64,000 nucleotides of DNA, from positions 1 through 64,000 of the forward strand of contig CAZUQM010000015.1 in NCBI GenBank assembly GCA_964622545.1, written 5' to 3'. Source of the stretch: JAFGLZ01 sp964622545. Lineage in GTDB: Bacteria > Planctomycetota > Phycisphaerae > UBA1845 > JAFGLZ01. Below the pieces are notes generated by a model. That model had not been told where the DNA came from and did no database searches. It saw only the letters and a program-made list of their open reading frames with translations. The translations under genes and the position numbers were made by a program. Positions 18,101 through 24,936 of the stretch are shown piece by piece; positions within the stretch are counted from its first letter, which is position 1, and every line of letters starts with the position of its first letter.

Positions 18101-20359
18101 CGACCTGCCGTTGATGTTGCCCGAGAAGGTGATCGAGTCGCTGGCCCCTCCGATATCGAGCGAGGCATTGTTGAGCGTGCCGCCCTGAACGGTCGTCACG
18201 CCGCCGTGGATCCGGATGTCCTTGGTGATGACGTCCCGAACGCTGAGCGTGCCCAGACTGCCTTGCACGACGACATCGCCCTGGCCCGTCATGTCGTCAC
18301 CGACGGTCAGCGAGCCGAGGTCGCCCTCGATCAGGACCGCGCCGCGCAGATCGGACCCTACCTCGAGCGAGCCGAGGTGGCCGTGTACGTTCAGCTCTCC
18401 GGCCATCACGTCGCTGCTACCGGGGGCGTCGACGGTGATCGAGCCGGCCTCACCGTCGATGTCCACGTTGGCGTCCAGCCGCTGCACCGTCATGGCGTCC
18501 AACGTGCCGTCGATGTCGATCGTCGCGTTGTCGTGGACCTGACCCGCCGAGAACGTCCCAAGGCTGCCCTCGATGTGCACCGACGCCTTGCCGGCCAGAT
18601 TCCCCGAGAACGCGACCGATTCGGTGTCGCCGCCGACCAGGACCGATCCGCCGTTCAGGGTGCCGCCCTGGAACGTGGTGAGCGTACCCCCGACGTGGAT
18701 GTCGCCGGCGATCACGTCGCCGACCGTCACGGTCCCTACGTTGCCGTCGATGATCACGTCAGCGCTCGAATCGATGTCGTCCCCGACATAGAACGCGTCG
18801 ACGTCGCCGCCGATGGCGACGTCCGCCCGAAGGTCGCTGCCCACGTGAAACGAGCCGACGTCGCCGCCCGCGCGGAGCGAACCGACGAAGACGTCGCTGC
18901 CGCCTCTTGCGTCAACGTGGAAGCTGTCGATGCCGCCCTCGATGGTTACGGCGCTCTCGAGACGGTCCACCTTCATGGTGCCCAAGCTGCCGCCCACCGT
19001 CATCGAATCGCTGCGGATCTGATCGGCGCTCAGCTCATTCAGATCGCCCGACACACTGAGGTCACCGCGAATGTTGCCCGCCTGAATGCTGTCCACGGAG
19101 CCCTGGGCCTCGACGTCACCGTGCCACGTGCCCGAAACACTCAGAGCCCGAGCATCCCCTGTGATGGTGAGACGCCCGTCCTGAGTCAGGTCGTCACCGA
19201 GTTCGATCGAGCCGGCGTCACCGTCAATCGTCAGAGCCGCATCGACATCGCTCTGGACGGACAGCGTGCCGACCTGGGCACGCACGGTCATGTCCGATCG
19301 CAGGTGCCATGCCACCTCGACCTGATCAACCGTGCCCTGGCCGTCGGCCACCGTGACCTCACCGACGGATGCATCGCGTCCCACCGTGAGTGTGCCGAGA
19401 TCGACGTTGCTTTCGATCGACCCCAAGGTCGTATCCAGAGCGATGCGGTCAACCTGGAGGTCGTCCCCTTCGTGATCCGTGATCGTCAGGCGTGTGGCCG
19501 CGTCCGTGTCGTCGTTGTCGGTAATGGTGAGGGTGTCCGACCCGGCCTCGTACTGCCAATCGACCGTGCCGTGGCCCTCAACGGAGATATCAAAGGCCTG
19601 GTCGCCGTCGATCACGGTGGCCGACCCGCTGAACCCTTCCGACGCGTGATCGCCGTCGAGGATCAGGGCCGATCGATCCGCGAACTCGAATCGATCCACG
19701 TTGTCGTACTCGACCTCGAAGCTGTCGGCTTCGCCGAGCTTGATCGTGACGCGGCCGTTCTCGCCGTCGAACTCGGCGTCCTCGTAGCGGTATCCGCGCA
19801 GGTCGACGCTGTTGGTGCCCTCGCCGCCGTCGATGGAGTAGGTCTGGCCGGGTTGCGGATTCGGCAGGGTGAACACGTCGTCGCCGTCGGTGCCGTTGAG
19901 AGCGATCGAGTCCTGCGGGGAACCCGGTCCGCGTTCAAGGCCGTGCGGGCCTTCGTCGGTATCTTCCGGACCTCCCGGACCGCGGCCGGGATGGTCATCT
20001 TGTCCGGCAAGGCCTTGCTCCTGGGCATTGTCCCGGCCGAAGGCCTGGTCCTGACCCGTGCCGGCGTCACGTCCGAACGCTCGACCCTGTTCCGGGCCTC
20101 GCTGTTGGCTGGCGGCCAGCGAGTTGACGAGCTCGTCATCGCCGACGGCGTCGTCCATATCGGGTGCGTCGATCGCGCCGTCGCCGTCCGCATCGACCCA
20201 CGTGGCCGACATCAGGATTCGCCGCTCGAGCGGTTCGACGGTCGGTGGCGTCGTGGCCTGATCTTCGGCGCCGGATTCCTGGGGCGCGCCGGCGTCGGTC
20301 TGGTCTGAGGGCTGCTCGTCGCGGACGTCGTCGCGCTCCTGGCCGTCGCGTTGGGACAT
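12164..20359 (-). CDS. Giant LEPR-XLL surface protein with solenoid, LamG and cadherin-like repeats
   Basis: A 2731-residue acidic protein. Near the N-terminus is a LEPR-XLL-type motif (EPLERRILMSA, residues 42-52) followed by a D-x-D-x-D-G calcium loop, and there is no Sec signal. Residues about 300-900 are a 23-residue-period beta-solenoid arranged in 161-residue super-repeats. Next come a concanavalin-like domain (about 940-1110), a galactose-binding-like region (about 1140-1290), PKD/REJ-like domains (about 1300-1480) and VCBS/cadherin-like repeats (NVLANDxDxDxD...GTFTYTPNxNFHGxDxFTYT). Two LamG domains lie at about 1505-1705 and 1907-2123. The C-terminal 240 residues are acidic and end in an amphipathic segment (LLPKLWALFRASGG) plus a polar tail. 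I saw no cysteine and no GGxGxD RTX repeats. GAGGT precedes the ATG. Probable cell-surface adhesin. Confidence 0.9.
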   Translation of the reverse strand: MSQRDGQERDDVRDEQPSDQTDAGAPQESGAEDQATTPPTVEPLERRILMSATWVDADGDGAIDAPDMDDAVGDDELVNSLAASQQRGPEQGRAFGRDAGTGQDQAFGRDNAQEQGLAGQDDHPGRGPGGPEDTDEGPHGLERGPGSPQDSIALNGTDGDDVFTLPNPQPGQTYSIDGGEGTNSVDLRGYRYEDAEFDGENGRVTIKLGEADSFEVEYDNVDRFEFADRSALILDGDHASEGFSGSATVIDGDQAFDISVEGHGTVDWQYEAGSDTLTITDNDDTDAATRLTITDHEGDDLQVDRIALDTTLGSIESNVDLGTLTVGRDASVGEVTVADGQGTVDQVEVAWHLRSDMTVRAQVGTLSVQSDVDAALTIDGDAGSIELGDDLTQDGRLTITGDARALSVSGTWHGDVEAQGSVDSIQAGNIRGDLSVSGDLNELSADQIRSDSMTVGGSLGTMKVDRLESAVTIEGGIDSFHVDARGGSDVFVGSLRAGGDVGSFHVGSDLRADVAIGGDVDAFYVGDDIDSSADVIIDGNVGTVTVGDVIAGDIHVGGTLTTFQGGTLNGGSVLVGGDTESVAFSGNLAGKASVHIEGSLGTFSAGQVHDNATIDIDGTLDAMTVQRLDANVDIDGEAGSITVDAPGSSDVMAGELNVHGHLGSLEVGSDLRGAVLIEGDLGSLTVGDDMTGQGDVVVQGSLGTLSVRDVITKDIRIHGGVTTVQGGTLNNASLDIGGASDSITFSGNINGRSVVHVGGSLGAFSAGQVHNGATLDIDGELGSLTARRLDADVDIDGNAGPIVIDAGGSGDVLAGSLVVHGDLHALQVGADLRGEVTIEGSLGLLSVGDDMTGRGAITIGGDAGTISARDHATKNIAVGGDLDTFNVNGNYRGVLTAGAVRGRLDLEDGRNEHHLSFDSPTGIRYDGAADALTYDTPEAQGPAFDLPYHEAFNDDQAQDFQIVRGDWAVQDGAFTISGLTRTGDDGVAVLGADGALPESYEVSVQLVAQDIGGQWENGFVVLDYQGPNDFKFAGARVGADYWTIGHYDGSWHDDVRLNERIDTGIPFNMAVRVQGGTVSLSVDGVEKVSHAFDEPVNGGAVGLAADHATSTFDRFSVTEPGWQIEVEAGQDLIVDEGQTVKLHAETGAPVEAITFDADTLTSYGGRNQDRHVSIEVLDGGSTLHMKGNGWKDIDLPYEVTPNTVIEFDFRSDAQGEIHGIGFDNDDGINSNRTFRIYGTQNWGRGDYDDYEDADGEWKHYRIPVGEHYTGEFDRLFFVNDQDAGNPTAESFFSNVRVYEADGSVAASGKGVDPANLTYTWTQTSGPKVTLTGGDTDSPTFEAPEGLTNTELTFEVTVSDGFHTGVDEVTVTVNAENDAPTAEAGADLTVDEGEIVQLAGSATDPEGQDLTYRWTQMDGPSVELDGADTVNPTFSSPDVSEPTTLAFQLEVDDGENVSVDTVEVTVNPIEGVTLEATDDALTTTEDTPATTINVLANDRGGQATDDTLVGHWRLDGDATDASGQGYDGTLGGADGDEWVAGHDHGGAASFDGQNDIIQTEDGDGLQVSGDYTASVWFNANEDQNPWAALFSKTNPDGSDNHWTLQFDNEPDRSLIVYHPGAGNRWDTGLDLDDLDGEWHNITISREGTTMSVYLDGDLRNSGEFQTAPGTGTGHLNIGGDRTGTSDYLFTGEIDDLQVYDRALTPDEIAQVVEGDGPLTQEAAVEVTDFTQPEHGAVTYNDDGTFTYTPNQNYHGEDAFTYTVTDAQGNTSTATIQVTVEAVNDAPTAGDDVVMTTEEASVTTGNVLANDTDPEDEALTISDFTQPDNGTVTYNGDGTFTYTPNENFHGQDSFTYTTSDSGEMTSTATVHVTVEAVNDAPEAEAGLVTLPEDSLAVIRLTGHDADAGDDVTDGLVAEWTLDDASGKLVSDSVGGQDGTLTNMADDAWTEGRTDGALTFDGVDDYVHLDQDMSQTLGGTATVSGWIRTTQTGSTQSYYSPSIIGSEQSGGTNDVRWGFIDDQGRIGMGVGNDHGARSAEPVNDGEWHHVAFTRDADSGEVKVFVDGEFSNAYSGRAGQFDTPLQDIGRTLDFNDSRPETAYFEGSLDGLRVYDRALDAEEVAQLAGQSRPGGAIEQFRIDSLPEHGSLLLGGERVEPGAVVSQAQIDSGELTFEPDANWNGSTRFSFSAYDGEDWSDTPATFQIDVTPVNDAPEAFDDAVTTDEDVAVTTGSVFDNDLDLDGDQLAVSDFTQPEHGTVAYNDDGTFTYTPAENFHGQDTFTYTVSDGQGGTATGSVEVTVRSVNDAPTAGDDAVTTTEDAAVTTDVVLDNDVDPDGDPLTISDFTQAEHGTVTVNDDGTFTYTPNENFHGQDTFTYTTTDSQGLTSTATVSVTVEAANDAPDAVEDAVDTKAYVAVTTGNVLANDVDVDGDELTINAFTQAGHGTVTYNGDGTFTYQPEAGFAGEDTFTYTVTDPSGAESTATVSVTVSPVVTTEVDTGADEETDADADEQTDDPTTDDSTDQETSDDDTADAPEQVAGVGADDHAPQQPVASGPQADGSRGDSDEDGQPELWDGMEDLQVLDPLAELENVVQIVTNRPEVIGLDLDAAADGTSETDAQFGRAEEVNLLDAFFNATPVEPIEPTILTGSSFDEMFEETPDDDAVPATTNPPELAQGPTADAPAETPVAPGDEPLPDQDEDAGLLPKLWALFRASGGVANQNPGTAGKAKEEDG
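12890..15200 (-). repeat. Coding repeats: VCBS/cadherin-like domains of the giant protein
   Basis: At least five imperfect copies of a roughly 95-100-codon module recur here. Each copy has a NVLAND-type strand, a DFTQPEHGTVTYN-type segment and a NFHGQDTFTYT-type strand. Two copies are interrupted by LamG domains. The nucleotide similarity between copies is high enough to permit slippage or recombination and hence copy-number variation. Confidence 0.7.
17700..18960 (-). repeat. 483-bp tandem super-repeat (161 codons) in the solenoid
   Basis: Corresponding points recur at exactly 483 bp: the RLxAxV segment lies at about 18957, 18474 and 17991. There are about 2.6 copies, the one nearest the protein C-terminus being incomplete. 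Each 161-residue unit contains seven rungs of about 23 residues with the pattern GSLGTLxVGDxxxGDVxIxG, consistent with a parallel beta-helix. Confidence 0.75.
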
Positions 20360-20827
20360 GGTGGGTACCTCGTGCTTAGGTCATGTGGTGAGACGGGATC
20401 GGTCGTCACGGGGAGCGCCCACGGGGCCTGTCCTGCCTCGTCTGCGGGCCTGATGGTGGCGCAATTCCCCAATGCAAGTTGTATCGGTTGGCTTAGCAAG
20501 AGGTTGAGATGCCCGGGTCCGATCAGAACCCGCGGGGATAGGTCCCAGGCCGCTTCCGATAACAACCGCGACCATCCCACGTCGGCGGTGAGAGGCGGAG
20601 AATGTCTAGTTCCCGCCTCCGAGCTAGGCGCAGGCGGCACGACCGATAGTACACCGACCCGCCAGAGCGTCTGCGCAGGCAATGGGTGAAAGCCCGCGAG
20701 CGGCTCAGGCGGTCACCGATCCACTCAGGGGCAACGCGATCCCTAAGCGCGAGGCTGGGCGGTCGGTTGTCGACCGGCTATCCTACGCGGCGAACGGGCG
20801 TCCCATCCATGCCGTGGGGATCACACC
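20360..20827. other. 468-bp divergent intergenic region
   Basis: This gap separates the minus-strand giant gene from the plus-strand GNAT gene and should hold both promoters. I found no convincing -35/-10 pair for either. A near-perfect inverted repeat (GAGGCGG ... CCGCCTC) lies at about 20593-20620. It could be an operator or leader hairpin. Short open frames here have no SD and no recognisable product. Confidence 0.4.
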
Positions 20828-21727
20828 ATGGAGATCCAGTCCTACGAGCCGTCCATGCTGGCCGACATCGTCGCCGTCTACAACCGGACCGTCGCCGACG
20901 TGCCGCATACTTACCCGGTGGCCGTCGAGACGATGTCCGAGGCCGTGGCCGGGGCCTGCAGCGGCCGTGCCCAGGTGGATTCGATGGATGACGAGGCGGT
21001 CTTCGTCGCCCGGTCCGACGGACGCGCGTTGGGATTCATCCACGTCGGAGTGGGACGCGGCCCGGAGGGCAAGGACCCTCAGCGAGGGGTGATTCGCTTT
21101 CTCGGCTACCGTCGCGGACACCGGCAGGCCGGGCAGGCCCTGCTCGACGTTGCGCACGTCCACCTCCGCCGCTGCGGTATGGCACGCGTCGAGGCCTTCC
21201 AGTGCGAATACCGCTATCCCTTCTATCAGCTTTACTGGTCGTGTCTGTCCGACCGCCTTGACCATATTCGAGGCCTGCTCGGTTTCAACGGCTATGAGAT
21301 CATCAAGGGCGAGGTCTACATGGATGCGGTCGATTTCGAGCCCTTCGCGCCCGTCGAGTTCGAGGCCCCGCTTCGCTTGGAGCTGGATCGGCCTCAGGGC
21401 CCCGGGGCCCGGCCCGGCGTCCATGCCCGGGCGATGCGCGGCAACGACGAGGTCGGCTCTTGCTCGTGTGTGTGCGTCGGTGACGCCAGCCGCCACGAAC
21501 TGGCCCAGCACTGGGCGTTCGTCAAATCGTTGAACGTGATCGAAAGCCATCAGGGCCGGGGCATCGGCCGTGTCCTCTTGCTGACCGCGCTGGCCGAGAT
21601 GCACGCCCTGGGCCATCGGCATGCGGTCATCAGCACCAACACCACGAACTATCGCGCGATGCTGTTCTACGGCAACTATGGCTTCCGTGCCGTCGACTGG
21701 ACGTACTCGTTCTGGCGAGAGCTGTGA
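20828..21727 (+). CDS. GNAT-family N-acetyltransferase (probably two GNAT folds)
   Basis: A 299-residue predicted acetyltransferase. The C-terminal half has a clear acetyl-CoA motif A (ESHQGRGIGRVLL, Q/RxxGxG/A type), followed by the TNTTNYRAMLFYGNYGF segment typical of the end of GNAT domains. The N-terminal half contains a degenerate copy (FLGYRRGHRQAGQALL) resembling a second GNAT motif A. The start follows GGGG about 8 nt upstream. It is divergent from the giant-protein operon and may form a unit with the next gene 50 nt downstream. Substrate unknown. Confidence 0.8.
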   Translation: MEIQSYEPSMLADIVAVYNRTVADVPHTYPVAVETMSEAVAGACSGRAQVDSMDDEAVFVARSDGRALGFIHVGVGRGPEGKDPQRGVIRFLGYRRGHRQAGQALLDVAHVHLRRCGMARVEAFQCEYRYPFYQLYWSCLSDRLDHIRGLLGFNGYEIIKGEVYMDAVDFEPFAPVEFEAPLRLELDRPQGPGARPGVHARAMRGNDEVGSCSCVCVGDASRHELAQHWAFVKSLNVIESHQGRGIGRVLLLTALAEMHALGHRHAVISTNTTNYRAMLFYGNYGFRAVDWTYSFWREL

Positions 21728-21776
21728 GTCGCGGCGATGCTCGCCTCGGCCGGCGAGCGACAACCGGAGCAGTCTT

Positions 21777-22802
21777 ATGAAGACACGCCGTCGGATCGTT
21801 GGGATCGGGTGCTTCGCGGGCTGGATGGCGGCCGCTGCGCCAAGCGTCTCTGCGGGTGGCAGCCGGGGCGCCGGCCTGACCACACTCACCAACACGAAGC
21901 AGGCCTACCGGGAGCTGCCGAAGCATGCGGTCACGATGGACCGCGGTCCGCTGCGGATCGTCGTCGTCGACAACGCCAAGCACGGCGAGCAGCATCGCGC
22001 AGGCTACAACGGCTTGGCCTCCCTGGTCCACAAGCAGGGCAAGGGTAACGTCTTCGTGCCGCTCTACGCCGGCCTGAACTTCGAGTTGATCCACGACGGT
22101 ACGAAGGTGCCCCGCGATCGCATGATGGAGCCCCGCCGGGCCCCGATGAGCCTCCGCCGCATCGACGCATGGACCGTCGAGCTTCATCAGCCGCCGACGC
22201 CGACATGGCATCTGGAGAGCTGCACGCGCTTTCGGTTGCTCGATGGCGGGGCCGTCGAGATGGCCTTCGAGTGCATCCCCCGCCGGGCCGTCTTCAAGCG
22301 GGGGTTCATCGGGCTGTTCTGGGCCAGCTACATGGACCGGCCGGAGTCCAAGGCGATCCACTTCCGCGGCGTGCCGCGCGACGCCGGACCCGACGCCAGG
22401 CCGCGCTGGATCGAGGCCGTCACGCCGAAGCACGGCGTCGACTCGACGCACGTCGGCCTGCACGACCGCCGCGATCTGGTCCCGGCGCCCGATTTCCCGG
22501 TACATTACATGGTCTTCAGCTACTCCGCCTATCGCTACACCGAGCCCTTCTACTACGGTGTGACTCACGGGATCGCGCTGGGGTTCGTGTTTCGCAAGCA
22601 GGATCAGATCCGATTCACCCAGTCACCGACGGGGGGAGGGGCGGACAACCCGGCCTGGGATTTCCAATTCATGATCCCCGACCCCGGCGTAGGCAAGGCC
22701 TCCGGCTTCGTGATGCGGTTGGTCGCCACGCCCCTCGAGGATCGGGATCAGTTCGCCCGGGGCCTCCGTCGGCATGTGGCCGCCCTGGCCGATTCCGATT
22801 GA
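21777..22802 (+). CDS. Secreted protein of unknown function
   Basis: A 341-residue protein with a clear Sec signal (basic MKTRRR start, hydrophobic core, cleavage near SVSAGG) and GGAG upstream of the ATG at 21777. The mature part is rich in beta-strand patterns and aromatic residues (YRYTEPFYYG, DNPAWDFQF) and may adopt a beta-sandwich fold like planctomycetal sugar-binding or DUF-type secreted proteins. I do not recognise the family. The open frame extends upstream to 21621 but overlaps the GNAT gene and lacks a signal there, so the internal ATG is preferred. Confidence 0.75.
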   Translation: MKTRRRIVGIGCFAGWMAAAAPSVSAGGSRGAGLTTLTNTKQAYRELPKHAVTMDRGPLRIVVVDNAKHGEQHRAGYNGLASLVHKQGKGNVFVPLYAGLNFELIHDGTKVPRDRMMEPRRAPMSLRRIDAWTVELHQPPTPTWHLESCTRFRLLDGGAVEMAFECIPRRAVFKRGFIGLFWASYMDRPESKAIHFRGVPRDAGPDARPRWIEAVTPKHGVDSTHVGLHDRRDLVPAPDFPVHYMVFSYSAYRYTEPFYYGVTHGIALGFVFRKQDQIRFTQSPTGGGADNPAWDFQFMIPDPGVGKASGFVMRLVATPLEDRDQFARGLRRHVAALADSD

Positions 22803-22882
22803 GCCGCGGGGTCTGGATGGGTAAGATGAGAGGATGGGGTCGGTCCACATCGGACCGGCTGGTGGGTTGGTTCTGGCACGCC

Positions 22883-23992
22883 ATGAGGCGACGACGTTTC
22901 TTACAGCCATGGGGCGGGATTAGTGCGGGCGGCTCCGCATATCGGAGGACCGTCCCGAAGGTGGTCTCTCCGCGCGCCCGGCAGGACACCAGCGGCTCGA
23001 GAGGGCCTCGCCCGTCGCATCGGGCCTTCACGCTGGTCGAGATCCTCGTCGTTGTGGCCATCATCGCGGTCATGATCGCCATCCTGCTGCCGTCGCTGAG
23101 CCGGGCTCGCCGGCAGGCCCGCACGACGCTGGGCTCCGTCCGCATCGCAGGCCTGGCCCGGGCGCTGATCCTGTACGCCCAGGAGAACGGCGATGTGCCG
23201 CCCTTCATCGGTCGAGGCTGGGAGAACCTCGACACGGCCGACGAGGAGGAATGGCCGCCCGGCAGCGGCATGACCGTGGGCATGCTCAAGCGGTTCGAGA
23301 CCTGGTGCGTCAACCGACCCGAGGAGACCTGGTTCACGCGGCAAGAGGACTGGCCCGCCGACGTCGGCGTCGAACACGGCAGCCTGTTCCGTTACACCCG
23401 TTTCGAGGACCTGTACCTCTGTCCCGAGTTTCAGCGCATCGCCGACGAACGTAAGGCCCAAGGCGAGTTCAACTTCACGCGGACCATCCTGGGCCGGAAG
23501 TGGTACGTCAAAGGCAAGGACCCCGAGGCCGACGGCTTCAACAGCTCCTTCGGCGCTCCGGGCCCGATCATGAAGCTCAGCGAGATCTACTCGCCCTCGA
23601 AGATGTGGCTGCTCATGGACGAATGGTACCTGCGGCATTGTGCCGCGCCGGAGAACGATCTGATCCCCCAGGAGCCGCGCGTCATCGAAGGCGGCTGGAT
23701 GGCCAACGATTGCATGAACTTCTATCTCGGCGACGAGCTGGGCCGCTACCATGGGTCCGTCGTTGAAGGGCTCAGCGCCTCCGGCGCGCCCGTCGAGGTC
23801 GCCCAGGGCCATGTCGCCCACTACGACGGCCACGTCGCCCTGTACCGCGACGTCCTGCCCGGCCGATCGCAGGACTTCTCGCTCACGCTCAGCCACGAGC
23901 TCGTCGACTTCATGGTGGACCACCTCTTCGCCCAGCGCGGCATCACCGTCGAGACGCTCGAGGAGGTCGCGGCATCCGCCCCGGGCCGCTAG
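22883..23992 (+). CDS. Prepilin-like protein with type IV pilin N-methylation motif
   Basis: A planctomycetal pseudopilin-type protein of about 369 residues. After a long basic leader comes the prepilin peptidase site and transmembrane helix (AFTLVEILVVVAII), then a large extracellular domain. The C-terminus has the G-H-V-A-x-Y-D-G-H-V pattern typical of H-X9-DG/DUF1559-like proteins. The frame stays open far upstream. ATGs at 22817, 22826 and 22883 and a GTG at 22961 (with GGAGG 12 nt before it) are all possible starts. I chose 22883 as a compromise; the GTG would give a more usual leader of about 24 residues. It ends 15 nt from the convergent ThyA-like gene. Confidence 0.75.
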   Translation: MRRRRFLQPWGGISAGGSAYRRTVPKVVSPRARQDTSGSRGPRPSHRAFTLVEILVVVAIIAVMIAILLPSLSRARRQARTTLGSVRIAGLARALILYAQENGDVPPFIGRGWENLDTADEEEWPPGSGMTVGMLKRFETWCVNRPEETWFTRQEDWPADVGVEHGSLFRYTRFEDLYLCPEFQRIADERKAQGEFNFTRTILGRKWYVKGKDPEADGFNSSFGAPGPIMKLSEIYSPSKMWLLMDEWYLRHCAAPENDLIPQEPRVIEGGWMANDCMNFYLGDELGRYHGSVVEGLSASGAPVEVAQGHVAHYDGHVALYRDVLPGRSQDFSLTLSHELVDFMVDHLFAQRGITVETLEEVAASAPGR

Positions 23993-24007
23993 CCGTTTCG
24001 CCGTCCG

Positions 24008-24838
24008 TCACGTCATCCCCAACTCGTCGGCGCGCCGGCGCAGGACGGCCTGCTTGGCCTCCGGCATGTCGGGCTCGTCGAGCAGCTCGCGGATCCCGTC
24101 GGCGAAGAACTCCCTCGCGAAGTCGGTGTCATAGCAGAGGTCGTCCTTGCTCCGCTGGCTCACGATGTTCAGGAAGCCCTCGAACTCGTTGAAGTACGAG
24201 CCGTAGATGTGAAACGAGTCGGCCACGTGGATGTACTCGCCGCACGCGACGTCCACGGCCTCGGCGACCATCCGCTGCAGCTCGGTGAAGGCGTACATGT
24301 TCATGAACCCGGCCTTGTACGCGTCGTTGCTGCGCATGTGCGCGACCATGTTCAACCGGCCCTCCTCGACGCGGAACCACATCCGCTGGAGGCACGCCGG
24401 ATCGCCAATGCCGATGTCCTCCCAAGCCTTCCACGTCACGGCCTGAGCGCGGCGCGTGTGACCGGCCTCGCGCAGCTTGTCGATCACGCCCTGGATCTGA
24501 TCCACGACGCCCTCGCCGGGCACGTCGTACTCGAACAGCCGCTGATGATAGGTGTACTGCCATTTGCCGACGTCCGGGTCGACCCAGTGGTCGTGCACCC
24601 CGTGCAGCACCTCGTTGCGGTATTTCTCCAGGTCGTTGAGCCCGCCGGGAAACGCGCGGTGGATGCGGGGCTCGGCGAAGGGCTCGGTCACGTGGATGAC
24701 CGCGAGCACATCGCGGCTCTCCGGGTCGCCGGGCTTGTCGTACTCGGTTCGGAACCGCGAGCCGTCGTACCAGCATCGGATGACGGCCTCCTGCCAGGCG
24801 AAGGGCAGCAATCGCTCGGTGACGTGAATGCTCTTCAT
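24008..24838 (-). CDS. Divergent thymidylate-synthase-family enzyme
   Basis: A 276-residue protein that aligns by motif with the ThyA fold although overall similarity is low. C149 in GDPACLQRMWF sits where the catalytic PPCH cysteine lies. R169-S170-x-D172 with A176-G-F-M-N180 mirrors the RSxDxxLGxPFN loop, and H210-I-Y212 mirrors the dUMP-binding HxY. N180 matches the Asn that selects uracil over cytosine. The PPCH proline and histidine are not conserved. It could therefore be a nucleotide hydroxymethylase or another C5-modifying enzyme instead of the housekeeping ThyA. It lies last in a minus-strand run after two PIG-L deacetylases. Confidence 0.7.
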   Translation of the reverse strand: MKSIHVTERLLPFAWQEAVIRCWYDGSRFRTEYDKPGDPESRDVLAVIHVTEPFAEPRIHRAFPGGLNDLEKYRNEVLHGVHDHWVDPDVGKWQYTYHQRLFEYDVPGEGVVDQIQGVIDKLREAGHTRRAQAVTWKAWEDIGIGDPACLQRMWFRVEEGRLNMVAHMRSNDAYKAGFMNMYAFTELQRMVAEAVDVACGEYIHVADSFHIYGSYFNEFEGFLNIVSQRSKDDLCYDTDFAREFFADGIRELLDEPDMPEAKQAVLRRRADELGMT

Positions 24839-24936
24839 CGCTACGCCTCCCTGCTCGCGAAAGGTGGGGTCCGGTTCGACCGCAGACTATCGCAGACCGG
24901 CCGCGTCGCTTCAACCTCGGGCCGAGGTTCGCCGCG

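Noticed and set aside
15101..20308. Very long open frames antisense to the giant protein (for example 15101-18013 and 18092-20308)
   Set aside because: They mirror the strong third-position GC bias and repeats of the minus-strand gene, have no SD, and their translations show low-complexity Val/Asp/Arg composition without domains.
12164..20359. Classical RTX adhesin with type I secretion
   Set aside because: No GGxGxD nonapeptide repeats, no ABC transporter gene and no TolC gene were seen in or beside the operon.
20684..20780. GGGTGAAAGCCC...GAGCGG stretch reminiscent of a cobalamin or similar riboswitch core
   Set aside because: The rest of the conserved boxes (for example the B12-box pairing and CCCGCnACTG) are absent, and the downstream GNAT gene gives no metabolic support.
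22169..22816. Upstream extension of the prepilin-like frame
   Set aside because: It overlaps the signal-peptide protein at 21777-22802 in another frame and has an unstructured Arg/Gly-rich translation.
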